Under the pieces are notes generated by a model. That model saw nothing but the letters and a program-made list of their open reading frames with translations, did not search any database and was not told the origin of the DNA. The translations under genes were made by a program, and so were the position numbers. 64,000 nt of DNA, taken from the NCBI RefSeq assembly GCF_022458865.1, contig NZ_JAJNMU010000006.1, positions 186,001-250,000 on the forward strand, in the 5' to 3' direction. This DNA is from Paenibacillus periandrae. Lineage in GTDB: Bacteria > Bacillota > Bacilli > Paenibacillales > NBRC-103111. Positions 54,986-63,715 of this stretch are shown here, piece after piece (position 1 is the stretch's first letter; every line of letters starts with the position of its first letter).

Positions 54986-55936
54986 TCACCAAATTCCCTG
55001 TTCCCCAATTTTTTTAGCAATAAAATTCGCTGTCACTAAAAATACCAACCCGACAACAGATTGAAATAGTCCCACTGCTGTTGCCTGTGAAAAATCGCCA
55101 GATCCAATTCCTATCCTATAAACAAATGTACTGATGACATCGGAGTATTCACTTACCAGCGAATTTCCCAAAACAAATGGCCGGTCAAACCCTATCGAGA
55201 GCATCCTTCCAATTTGTAAAATAAGCAAAATAATGATTGTAGGCTTAATTCCAGGCAAAGTAATATGCCATATTTTACGAAGCCTGTTGCACCCATCCAT
55301 ATCTGCAGCCTCATACAACTCCTTGTTTATTCCAGTTATTGCCGCTAAATATAAGATTGTACCCCATCCTGCACTTTGCCATATCCCAATAGCCAGATAC
55401 ATGATCAGCCAGTTCGTTTTTTCAGAAAGAAATTCAATGTTAGCAAAGCCAAGGCTGGATAGGAAACTGTTCGCCATACCTCCAGAGGAAAATATCAGGT
55501 ATGCCATACCTCCAATAATGATCCAGGACAAGAAATGCGGTAAATATAAAATTGTTTGGGTCGCTTTTTTAAATCTTACATGTCTAAGTTCATTCAACAA
55601 AATTGCCAGTATGATGGGTGCTGGGAAACCGACTATCAAATCCAGAAAGTTTAAAACCAGCGTATTTTTAAGAGCACGGTAAAAACTATTTTGTTCAAAA
55701 ATGAATTTGAAGACGTCAAGCCCAACCCACTCGCTCCCGCTAATTCCCTCAAAAATGTTATAGTCCTGGAAAGCCATCAATACACCATATATGGGAGCAT
55801 ATTTAAATATGATGATATAAGCCATTGGCAACAGTAAGAGAAAATAAAGTAGAGAATCTTTTTTTAAACTATGTACGATACTGTTTTTCCTGTTTACTTT
55901 GATATTGCCTCTAGAGCTGCCTACAACCGCTTTCAA
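54986..55936 (-). CDS. Carbohydrate ABC permease (LplB type), system A
   Basis: 316 residues. The opening LLLLPMAYIIIFKYAPIYGV with LMAFQDYN, the EAA motif YEAADMDGCNRLRKIWHITL with PGIKPTI, and the ending ANFIAKKIGEQGIW are LplB hallmarks. Six TM segments. TTG start behind GGAAGAGGG. It is the first gene of the operon LplB, LplC, binding protein. The promoter must lie in 55937-56100, an AT-rich stretch without an obvious operator. Confidence 0.93.
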   Translation of the reverse strand: MKAVVGSSRGNIKVNRKNSIVHSLKKDSLLYFLLLLPMAYIIIFKYAPIYGVLMAFQDYNIFEGISGSEWVGLDVFKFIFEQNSFYRALKNTLVLNFLDLIVGFPAPIILAILLNELRHVRFKKATQTILYLPHFLSWIIIGGMAYLIFSSGGMANSFLSSLGFANIEFLSEKTNWLIMYLAIGIWQSAGWGTILYLAAITGINKELYEAADMDGCNRLRKIWHITLPGIKPTIIILLILQIGRMLSIGFDRPFVLGNSLVSEYSDVISTFVYRIGIGSGDFSQATAVGLFQSVVGLVFLVTANFIAKKIGEQGIW

Positions 55937-56106
55937 TTACATCATCCCTCTTCCAATAAGTTTTAACCAAACATCCTCCTGTTCAATTATTTGCGCTACA
56001 AATCTCATAAAGATATCTTTATGTAAAAAATTATACGCTCAATAATGATTAATAAAATGTAATTTTCTAAAATTAATTTGGTAATATTTTTATATTTTAT
56101 TTGCCA

Positions 56107-56158
56107 AGGGGTGCTGGCTGCACCCGTGCTCTCCGCAGCAGTCCCAACCAGCACCCCT
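56107..56158 (-). terminator. Hairpin, probable terminator after the GH1 gene
   Basis: Perfect 11-base arms AGGGGTGCTGG/CCAGCACCCCT with a 30-base loop, 20 bases after the GH1 stop codon. The T-run on the minus strand is poor, so termination may be partial. Confidence 0.55.
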
Positions 56159-56177
56159 ATTTACAACCGCTTTTTTA

Positions 56178-57410
56178 TTACAAAACTGACTTCGCTCTCA
56201 GCTCTTCCTCAAATCTTTTTCCTGCGGCATTTTTGACTCTGTGGATCGTTCCATCAGGCTGCTCTTCCAGGTTATATAAACCGAAGGTAGCCAGATTTTC
56301 TTTAAACGATAGACCGTTCGTCCGATAGGGCCAATCCACCATATCCAGAAAAGGGAACCATGTTACACCATAAAGCTCGATCCCCTCTTCACTCATTTTC
56401 CAGCCTGCACGAATAACATCCTCCAGCCAGGAAACTCTCTCCTCTTCGCTACCATTGTAACTTGTCTCCGTAATGAAAATCGGTCTGTGATAACGTTGAT
56501 ACAGTTCTCTGGCAATATCGATCATATCCTCGGCAGTTCCCATCACCGCCCTTGGGATCTGTCCTTGCTCGACAGTTTCTTGGCCAACCACATTTAAGGA
56601 GAATTGCGGATAATAATTAACTCCGACCAGATCAAGTTCAATGCGATTCTGCGCATACCATGCCAAATCCTGATCGCTCATATGATGATCTTGAACCCAT
56701 GTGAACAGTGGATGCCCCTGCTGAATTCGTCCCTGCACCAGCTCCCACATGATGAATCGTATTTCATTCCATAATCGGGCTGCTTCTTCGTAGGATGGAT
56801 CTTCTGCCACATACTTCTTGGAAGCCTCCACGTGCACCATTACGGCATTGGGATCAACCTCTTTTAAGCATTTAACGGTCATAATGATTCCCTTGCACAA
56901 CTGATTTATCATCAGCGTAAAGCCAAGCACCCCTGTTAAATATGGAGGCCATTTCCCACTCCATCCGCACCATTCCGCATTAACAAATGGTTCATTAAGT
57001 GGAGTATAGTAAGAAGCTACACCTTTGTATCTTTCCGCAAACGCCTTGGCGTATCTGGCAACCAATTGCGGATACTCCGCATTCATGAATTCATTCTTGA
57101 GCCATAACGGTGTACCATAATGCATCAGGTCAATAATAGGCACTAAATCGCGGTGCTGGTCGAAATAACTCATTACCTGATCCGTCCATGACCAATCAAA
57201 TACACCCTTACTGGTTTCAATTCGATACCAGGGAATACCATAACGAATCATGGCAGCCCCTGTCTCCCTGACTCTATTCAAATCCTCCTCCCAATATTGA
57301 TAATGCTGCGTAATCTCATATTCATCCAGAACCCTCTCGCCTCTGGCCGTTTGACCAATGAAGGTATTTTCGAAGCCTACAGCCCAAACCCAAGGATGTA
57401 ATTTGTCCAT
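56178..57410 (-). CDS. GH1 family beta-glucosidase-type glycosidase
   Basis: 410 residues with the GH1 layout: start WVWAVGFENTFIG, TGAAMIRYGIPWYRIE, the acid/base glutamate in YYTPLNEPFVNAEW, NYYPQFS, and the nucleophile in IFITETSYNGSEE, ending in FLDMVDWPYRTNG. It is a short, divergent member (typical GH1 about 450). There is no signal peptide, so it acts on imported sugars. It is the last gene of system B, 36 bases after the MalG-type permease, and is under the same LacI control. GGAGAAAG precedes the ATG. Confidence 0.85.
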   Translation of the reverse strand: MDKLHPWVWAVGFENTFIGQTARGERVLDEYEITQHYQYWEEDLNRVRETGAAMIRYGIPWYRIETSKGVFDWSWTDQVMSYFDQHRDLVPIIDLMHYGTPLWLKNEFMNAEYPQLVARYAKAFAERYKGVASYYTPLNEPFVNAEWCGWSGKWPPYLTGVLGFTLMINQLCKGIIMTVKCLKEVDPNAVMVHVEASKKYVAEDPSYEEAARLWNEIRFIMWELVQGRIQQGHPLFTWVQDHHMSDQDLAWYAQNRIELDLVGVNYYPQFSLNVVGQETVEQGQIPRAVMGTAEDMIDIARELYQRYHRPIFITETSYNGSEEERVSWLEDVIRAGWKMSEEGIELYGVTWFPFLDMVDWPYRTNGLSFKENLATFGLYNLEEQPDGTIHRVKNAAGKRFEEELRAKSVL

Positions 57411-57445
57411 ACAGTAACTTTCTCCTTTTCCGTCATCTCTGATCT

Positions 57446-58267
57446 CTATTCTTTTAAGCCAGTAAAAGCAACACCTTGAATAAAATACTTTTGTGCAAAT
57501 AAAAAAGCGATGACAAGTGGGGAGGTAGCAATCACGGCACCAGCGGTTAAAACACCATATTCCACCACATGCTGACCCATAAATAGGGCAAGTCCGGCCG
57601 GCAAGGTTCTCATATTCTCAGTACTCGTAATGATTAATGGCCACAATAAATCATTCCAGTTGTACATCAAGTGGAACAGTGCCAGACTCGCAATAGCGGG
57701 CTTGGCCAGTGGTAAAATTATTTGCCAATACAGCCTGAATTCTGAGCACCCGTCCATTCTGGCTGCTTCATCCAACTCTTTGGGCAATCCTATAAAAAAT
57801 TGCCTAAGCATAAAAATACCGAATGCATTCGTTGCTCGTGGAATAATCAATCCCCAGAATGTGTTGAGCCAGCCCAAATGGCTGAGCATAATAAATAACG
57901 GAATGATTGTCACCTGAACGGGAATCATCAATGCCACCAACACGAGAAGGAATAACTTATTTCGTCCTCTAAATGAAAGTCTGGCAAACGCATAACCGGC
58001 CATTGAGTCAAAAAGGAGAGAAATCAAGGTAACACTGAAAGAGAAAATAACGCTATTTTTGAAAAAAGTGAGAAAAGGAATCCTGCTCCATACATGTACA
58101 TACGAGTCCAAGATCATTGTGGACGGTACTAATGTAGGTGGAAAATGCATAATTTCATTCTCAGGCTTAAACGATGTAAATACCATCCATACGAATGGAA
58201 AAGCAATAACAACAGCTGCCGCAATCAGCATCAGATACTGGAAATTGCGGGTTACATGTGTCTTCAT
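57446..58267 (-). CDS. Carbohydrate ABC permease (MalG type), system B
   Basis: 273 residues, six TM segments: VVIAFPFVWMVFTSFKPENE at the start and EAA motif DEAARMDGCSEFRLYWQIIL with PLAKPAI. It ends with the MalG-type AQKYFIQGVAFTGLKE. AGGAGG precedes the ATG, which follows the MalF-type stop by 12 bases. Together they form the membrane channel of system B. Confidence 0.93.
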   Translation of the reverse strand: MKTHVTRNFQYLMLIAAAVVIAFPFVWMVFTSFKPENEIMHFPPTLVPSTMILDSYVHVWSRIPFLTFFKNSVIFSFSVTLISLLFDSMAGYAFARLSFRGRNKLFLLVLVALMIPVQVTIIPLFIMLSHLGWLNTFWGLIIPRATNAFGIFMLRQFFIGLPKELDEAARMDGCSEFRLYWQIILPLAKPAIASLALFHLMYNWNDLLWPLIITSTENMRTLPAGLALFMGQHVVEYGVLTAGAVIATSPLVIAFLFAQKYFIQGVAFTGLKE

Positions 58268-58279
58268 GCCCAGTACCTC

Positions 58280-59176
58280 CTAGTCCGTTTCATTGTAATT
58301 AAACAGCTTAAGCTGAGTTAACGTAATTAGAAATACAACAACAAACAATACCCATGCTGCTGAAGAGGCATAGCCCATATCCAGCAAATCAAAGCCTTGA
58401 TGGTAAATGTAATACACGATCGTTTCCGTACTGAACAAGGGACCTCCGTGCGTCATAACAAACACCTGATCAAATACTTGAAATGAAGCAATTACGGATA
58501 TTATGGTTACGAACAGTGTTGTATGTCGTAGTGCTGGCAGCGTAACGTGCCAAAATTTCTGAAATGTATTTGCACCGTCCATTTTTGCAGCTTCATACAA
58601 GGAGATCGAGATTCCTTGCAAGCCTGCCATAAAAATAACCATATTGAATCCGACATTTTTCCAAATAGCAATCAGAATGACGGCTGGCATCGCCCATGTT
58701 GGATCCCGCAGCCAACCTGTCACGGAAAAGCCAATAAGATGACCATAATAAGATAGCAATCCGATATCTGGATCCATTAAAAATGACCATATAATTGAAA
58801 GTATTGCAAAGGATGAAATCACAGGTAGAAAATAAATAGCTTTAAAGTAGCTCATTCCCTTGAGTGTCAAATTACATAATAATGCGAGCAGCAGCGAGAA
58901 AAAAATACCCAAAGGAACCGAACTGATTGTAAAATAAACGGTATTTCGCACAGAGTTCCACAAACGTTCATCCTGCATCAGCTTGCTGTAATTACTGATC
59001 CCGATAAAGGGGTGCTCTGTTTCGAGCAGACTCCATTGATGCAGACTTAACCACAATGAGTTCATAATTGGCCAAAATACAAATAAGGACAAGAGGAGCG
59101 CTGTTGGCAATAAAAAGAAAAAAGCTGCCCGGCTTTGCTTGGTCAAAGTCCTTCTATGGACGCGTGGGCTTATCAT
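58280..59176 (-). CDS. Carbohydrate ABC permease (MalF/UgpA type), system B
   Basis: About 298 residues: FFLLPTALLLSLFVFWPIMN at the start, EAA motif YEAAKMDGANTFQKFWHVTL with PALRHTT, and FVMTHGGPLFSTETIVYYIY, which is strongly conserved in UgpA-like permeases. The ATG at 59176 is chosen because AGGAGG lies four bases upstream; the open frame extends eight codons further. The binding-protein stop lies 26 bases before this ATG. Confidence 0.93.
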   Translation of the reverse strand: MISPRVHRRTLTKQSRAAFFFLLPTALLLSLFVFWPIMNSLWLSLHQWSLLETEHPFIGISNYSKLMQDERLWNSVRNTVYFTISSVPLGIFFSLLLALLCNLTLKGMSYFKAIYFLPVISSFAILSIIWSFLMDPDIGLLSYYGHLIGFSVTGWLRDPTWAMPAVILIAIWKNVGFNMVIFMAGLQGISISLYEAAKMDGANTFQKFWHVTLPALRHTTLFVTIISVIASFQVFDQVFVMTHGGPLFSTETIVYYIYHQGFDLLDMGYASSAAWVLFVVVFLITLTQLKLFNYNETD

Positions 59177-59202
59177 AACTACCTCCTGGATCTCGTTCAT
59201 TC

Positions 59203-60489
59203 TTATTTGCCTGATAAGAGGGCATCCAATTTCTTACTTGCATCTGCCATAGTAGCTTCGACAGTACCTTTATTGTTAGTAATCGCTTGAATAGCTGGCG
59301 TGAAAATGTCACTGTCAATTTTACTAAACTGCTCCATGCCTGCTAAGTAAAATCTGGAATCATTTGCGACTGCAGCGAATTGTGGAATGAGAGGATTCGA
59401 CTTCACTAGCGGATTGTCATTTAAATCCGTTCTTGTTGGCGGGAAGCCGCTTTTTGAAGACAGATAAGCTTGAGCATCTGCACTATTCCAGAATTTCATG
59501 AACTCGTAAACCTCATCTTTATGCTTGGTGTTTTTTCCAATCACCATCGCAACTGCATTAGCAAGCGTAGCTTTGCCTGCAGGGCCTGATGGAACCGGTG
59601 CAACGCCATAATTTACGCCGCTTAACCCACCAGCCATCCAAGGACCATTGATTTCCATTGCAGCTTTGCCAGAGGCGAAGATTTTGTCCGCATCTCCCCC
59701 CGTCAGATTAACAGGAGAAATCCGCTTGTTTGCAACTAAGTCAGCCCATATTTTAAGCGCTTCCACAGTTTTGCTGTCGTTTAACATTGATGTCTTATGA
59801 TCTGCAGAAAGAATATCTCCGCCATTCCCCCAAATGAGAATAGGCCACATCGGAATTGTTGCATGGTCAGCAAGCACCAGTCCATATTGTTTCTCATTGC
59901 CGTTCGTTTTCGTTGTTTTCATAATAGCATCCTGCCATTCTGCCCATGTCGTCGGAGGAGCAGCAATCCCGGCAGCTTTAAATAAGTCCTTGTTGTAGTA
60001 CATTAATAATGTTGCTGTATTGGCAGGCACTGCATATAATTTACTGTTATATTTCATAGCATCGACTAAACTCGCTGCCATCACCTTGGGATCTATTCCC
60101 TTCCCATAAATATCATCTACAGGAAGAATCAAATTGCCTTTGGCATACTGTGGAATTAATGCGGAATCGAAGGATGCGATGTCAGGCCCTTGACCCGAAG
60201 CAAGAGATGTAGGTAATTTGGCTAGAAGTGCATCCCAGGGAGAGATCTCCATCGTAATTTGAATATTGGGGTGACTGTCGTTAAATCGCTTCACAAGCTC
60301 CTCATAAGCAGGACGATCCGGACCGGTAAACCCATTCCAATACGTTAGCGTTACTTTGGCTTCAGAAGCTGCTTTGCTTCCTGTTTCTGGTGCTGTACTG
60401 CTGCTTCCGCATGCTGTCAGGACCGCTGATAAAGTAAATATAGATGCGAACGAAATCAACCATGACTTTTTCATTAAAAGGTTGCTCAT
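59203..60489 (-). CDS. Sugar-binding lipoprotein, ABC system B
   Basis: 428 residues. The lipoprotein signal ends in SAVLTACGSSS. The mature domain is a UgpB/MalE-like type 1 solute-binding protein (VTLTYWNGFTGPDRPAYEEL with VKRFN; ILPVDDIYGKGIDP; YGLVLADHATIPMWPILIWG with NGGDI; AAMEINGPWMAGGL). AGGAGG precedes the ATG. It is the first structural gene of the operon, directly behind the LacI palindrome at 60579-60600. Together with the GH1 enzyme it suggests uptake of a beta-linked disaccharide or oligosaccharide (inference). Confidence 0.93.
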   Translation of the reverse strand: MSNLLMKKSWLISFASIFTLSAVLTACGSSSTAPETGSKAASEAKVTLTYWNGFTGPDRPAYEELVKRFNDSHPNIQITMEISPWDALLAKLPTSLASGQGPDIASFDSALIPQYAKGNLILPVDDIYGKGIDPKVMAASLVDAMKYNSKLYAVPANTATLLMYYNKDLFKAAGIAAPPTTWAEWQDAIMKTTKTNGNEKQYGLVLADHATIPMWPILIWGNGGDILSADHKTSMLNDSKTVEALKIWADLVANKRISPVNLTGGDADKIFASGKAAMEINGPWMAGGLSGVNYGVAPVPSGPAGKATLANAVAMVIGKNTKHKDEVYEFMKFWNSADAQAYLSSKSGFPPTRTDLNDNPLVKSNPLIPQFAAVANDSRFYLAGMEQFSKIDSDIFTPAIQAITNNKGTVEATMADASKKLDALLSGK

Positions 60490-60578
60490 ACTATTCCTCC
60501 TATTTGGTTACAAATGTGGTAGACCCTTACCTTCAACTTGGATAGCTCAATAACGCTACATGCACATCACCTCCTTCA

Positions 60579-60600
60579 AAATTTAAATCGATTTAAATTT
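60579..60600. promoter_or_regulatory. LacI-type operator before system B
   Basis: A perfect 22-base palindrome centred on CG with arms AAATTTAAAT and ATTTAAATTT. It lies about 90 bases before the binding-protein start and just after the lacI-type gene's stop. The 16-base core TTTAAATCGATTTAAA recurs at 61663-61678. The central CG and symmetry are standard LacI-family operator features. Confidence 0.85.
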
Positions 60601-60617
60601 GTTTTAAAAAAAAGAAT

Positions 60618-61646
60618 TTATGGCATATCCGCACCGCAGGATTCACGAATAATTAAATGTGTAGACATAACCGTTCTTTTTTCCTTTACTTCCTGGTTAT
60701 TTAAGACGGCCATCAATTTCTCCGCGGCCACATAACCGAGCTCTCTCATAGGCTGATGAATTGTCGTTAACATGGGAGTAACCACTGTCGACATCTCTAT
60801 ATCATCGAAACCTACAACGGATACATCACCTGGAACCGAAATTTTGTTTTCTTTATAAAATTTCAGTGCGCCAATGGCCATTAGGTCATTCCCAGCGAAT
60901 AAAGCATCATAATCGATTTGTTTACGCATTAATTCCGCAGCAGCTTCGTATCCGGACTCTCTGGAAAAATCCTTCTCCATAATCAATGCTTCATCATAAT
61001 GGATTTTATTATCCATGAGTGCTCTCTTATATCCCTCCAGCCTATCAATACCTTCTTGATGGTCCAGGGGGCCTGTAATATGAACAATCCGCTTCCTGCC
61101 TATCCGTATAAGATGCTCTGTGGCTGTATAAGCCCCCCCCATATCATCTCTTTCAACGGTTAGCGCATCGTCATGATGCCATTTCCCCAAATACACAACC
61201 GGGAAGCCAGATTCGACCATTCTTAATATGTTTCTGTCATGGATAGAAGCTGAAGAAAGTATAATCCCATCTGCACGTCGATTTTTTAATATTTTATTGT
61301 AGGCGGCAGATTCATCTTTTTCGGAAGGGCTTGTGGAGATTAATAAATTATAATTGTGCCTGTCTAATACTTCGTTAATCCCTTCGAGCAGTTGTGCAAA
61401 GTAAGGGTGTGTAAATACATGGTGTGAAGTATTGGGAATAATAAATGAGATCGTTTCGGTTTTCTTAGCTCTAAGACTGCGACCAATCTCATTAGGAATA
61501 TAATTCAACTTCATTGCTGCTTCTTCAACCAGCTTTTTCGTTTTCACGTTTACCCTTGGATCACCAGAGAGTGCTAAGGATACGGTCGCGGTTGAAACAT
61601 TGGCTAGATTGGCAACATCTTTTATTGTAACTGTAAAATTTTTCAA
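60618..61646 (-). CDS. LacI family transcriptional regulator
   Basis: 342 residues. The N-terminal helix-turn-helix is canonical (TIKDVANLANVSTATVSLAL with SGDPRVN and the hinge LNYIPNEIGRSLR), followed by a periplasmic-binding-protein-like sugar domain (SFIIPNTSHHVFTHPYFAQL; RRADGIILSSASI; ALFAGNDLMAIGALKFYKEN). TTG start behind AAAGGAGC. Matching CG-centred palindromes lie before its own gene and before system B. It should repress both until the sugar binds. Confidence 0.93.
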   Translation of the reverse strand: MKNFTVTIKDVANLANVSTATVSLALSGDPRVNVKTKKLVEEAAMKLNYIPNEIGRSLRAKKTETISFIIPNTSHHVFTHPYFAQLLEGINEVLDRHNYNLLISTSPSEKDESAAYNKILKNRRADGIILSSASIHDRNILRMVESGFPVVYLGKWHHDDALTVERDDMGGAYTATEHLIRIGRKRIVHITGPLDHQEGIDRLEGYKRALMDNKIHYDEALIMEKDFSRESGYEAAAELMRKQIDYDALFAGNDLMAIGALKFYKENKISVPGDVSVVGFDDIEMSTVVTPMLTTIHQPMRELGYVAAEKLMAVLNNQEVKEKRTVMSTHLIIRESCGADMP

Positions 61647-61662
61647 TAGCTGCTCCTTTTAT

Positions 61663-61678
61663 TTTAAATCGATTTAAA
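61663..61678. promoter_or_regulatory. LacI-type operator before the lacI-type gene
   Basis: The 16-base core TTTAAATCGATTTAAA, shared with the 60579-60600 palindrome, about 17 bases before the TTG start. It indicates autoregulation. Confidence 0.8.
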
Positions 61679-61741
61679 TGATAAGCAAATAGTAAAACGT
61701 TTTCTTTTTTTTGTCAATACTTTCTAAGCTCAACTATTGGC

Positions 61742-61779
61742 AAAAAGCCCTTCCCACGACAAACGCGAAAAGGGCTTTG
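61742..61779 (-). terminator. Rho-independent terminator of system C
   Basis: Arms AAAGCCCTT/AAGGGCTTT with a 17-base loop; on the minus strand the hairpin is followed by TTTTTG. It lies about 30 bases after the LplC-type stop. Confidence 0.8.
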
Positions 61780-61807
61780 CTGTTCGGGCTCGCTATAATT
61801 GTCAAGT

Positions 61808-62689
61808 TTAACCTTTGAGCGCTCCAACCATTACTCCCTTCACAAAATACTTCTGCAAGAATGGATACGCCGCCAAGATAGGGAGTGTAGCAACCATAAT
61901 TGTTGCATATTTTATCGTTTCCCCAATCGCAGCTCTGTCCTGAGCTACTGTTCCGGACATCATTTCATCCGTACTGTTGGAAATCAGAATTTCCCTTAGC
62001 GCCAGCTGCAACGGCCATAATTCTCTATTTCTTAAGTAAATCATGGCCCCAAACCATGCATTCCAGTGGCCTACCCCATAATACAGCACCATAACGGCAA
62101 TGGTTGGCAACGCTAGTGGCAAAATGATTTTAAATAATATGATGAAATCATGTGCACCATCTATATGGGCAGATTCCACCAAACTGTCCGGAATTCCCTG
62201 GAACGCCGTTCTCATGATAATCAGATTCCAGGTTCCGATTGCTCCGGGAATGATCAAAGCCCATAATGAATCCATTAAACCGAGATTCTTGACTAATAAG
62301 AAATTGGGAATCAGCCCGCCACCGAAAAACATGGTGAACACAATCATGATGGTAATCGGCTTTCTCCAGAAGAAATCTTTCCTGGAGAGAACAAAAGCTC
62401 CCATGGATGTCATAATAATATTGTAGGCCGTACCCACCACTACAATAAAGAGCGTATTCATATACCCGGAATAAATGATCGGGTTTTTTAACACAGCTTT
62501 ATAAGCCGCTAAGCTCAAATTTAATGGCTTTAGGAGTAAGCCGCTATGGGCTGTAAGCTCATCTGCACTGCTCAAAGATGCAAAAATAACATAAACAAAC
62601 GGATAGGCCGTTATCACAGCCAGTGCTGCTAATATAATAAGATTCACCGAATCGAAAATGTAATCCCCAACTGTCTTTTTGACAACCAT
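61808..62689 (-). CDS. Carbohydrate ABC permease (LplC/YtcP type), system C
   Basis: About 293 residues. The LplC opening (AVITAYPFVYVIFASLSSAD), EAA motif VESAHIDGAHDFIILFKIIL with PLALPTI, and the C-terminus YFVKGVMVGALKG are typical. The ATG at 62689 is chosen because GGAG lies eight bases upstream. It is last of the visible system C genes and ends at a strong terminator. Confidence 0.93.
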   Translation of the reverse strand: MVVKKTVGDYIFDSVNLIILAALAVITAYPFVYVIFASLSSADELTAHSGLLLKPLNLSLAAYKAVLKNPIIYSGYMNTLFIVVVGTAYNIIMTSMGAFVLSRKDFFWRKPITIMIVFTMFFGGGLIPNFLLVKNLGLMDSLWALIIPGAIGTWNLIIMRTAFQGIPDSLVESAHIDGAHDFIILFKIILPLALPTIAVMVLYYGVGHWNAWFGAMIYLRNRELWPLQLALREILISNSTDEMMSGTVAQDRAAIGETIKYATIMVATLPILAAYPFLQKYFVKGVMVGALKG

Positions 62690-62701
62690 ACCTTCCACTC
62701 C

Positions 62702-63658
62702 TTACCAAAGACTGGTTTCATTAACCTTCCGGCTAACATAGTTTGCTGTTACGATTAAAATCAGGTTCACTATAGAGTTAAATAGTCCCACTGCTGCACT
62801 GAAGCTGTAATTTGCCTCCACCAATCCACGCCGGTACACAAAGGATGAAATGATATCCGCTGTTTCATAAGTGCTAGGATTATAAAGCAATATGACTTTT
62901 TCATACCCTTCACTCATCATGTGGCCAATATTCATAATTAATAGGATCACGATTGTCGGAGCAATTCCTGGTAGAGTGATATGGATAAACTGTTTCCACC
63001 TTCCGGCCCCATCTATGGTTACCGCCTCATATAGCTCCGTGTCAATAGCGGTGAGGGCAGCGAGATAGATAATCGACCCCCAACCTACGCCCTGCCAGAT
63101 GCCTGTACCTACATAAATTGTCCTAAACCATCCTGCTTCAACAAGGAAGATAGTTCGGGAGCCTCCAAAATAAGTAATAATATCATTAATCAGGCCGCTT
63201 TTTGCGAAAAAATCGATAATCATGCCACAGATAACCACCGTTGAAACAAAGTGCGGTAAATAGGTAACGGTTTGGATCGTCTTTTTAAAATATTTACTTT
63301 TGATTTCATTAAGCAATAACGCCAGAATAATGGGTGCCGGAAAAGCAAAGATAAGCTGATAGAAATTGATTAATAAGGTATTTCGGATGACTCTCCAAGC
63401 GGATATACTGTTAAAGAAATCATGAAAATGTTTTAGTCCTACCCAGCTACTGTCCCAGATTCCTTTTACCGGGCTAAATTGTTTAAACGCGATGATGACC
63501 CCATACATGGGAACGTAGTGAAACAGGATATACCAGGCTACTACGGGCAGGGCCATCAATATCAACCATTTATTTTTTTTATAATCCTTTTTTATTGCCT
63601 GAATGAGGCCTGGCTTTTTGTATATCAAATGTTGCGGCTGCATCTTTACTCCTGGCAC
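62702..63658 (-). CDS. Carbohydrate ABC permease (LplB type), system C
   Basis: 318 residues. LMALPVVAWYILFHYVPMYG, EAA motif YEAVTIDGAGRWKQFIHITL with PGIAPTI, and the end ANYVSRKVNETSLW are LplB hallmarks. A GTG at 63658 follows GGGAGG, and an ATG five codons later follows AGGAG; either start is possible. It pairs with the LplC-type protein. Relative to the other LplB-type gene at 54986 it is clearly divergent, so the two systems likely serve different sugars. Confidence 0.93.
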   Translation of the reverse strand: MPGVKMQPQHLIYKKPGLIQAIKKDYKKNKWLILMALPVVAWYILFHYVPMYGVIIAFKQFSPVKGIWDSSWVGLKHFHDFFNSISAWRVIRNTLLINFYQLIFAFPAPIILALLLNEIKSKYFKKTIQTVTYLPHFVSTVVICGMIIDFFAKSGLINDIITYFGGSRTIFLVEAGWFRTIYVGTGIWQGVGWGSIIYLAALTAIDTELYEAVTIDGAGRWKQFIHITLPGIAPTIVILLIMNIGHMMSEGYEKVILLYNPSTYETADIISSFVYRRGLVEANYSFSAAVGLFNSIVNLILIVTANYVSRKVNETSLW

Positions 63659-63715
63659 TATTGGAACCTCCCTGTATTGTGAAATGGGAGAATTTCTTCC
63701 CCCATTTCCATCATG

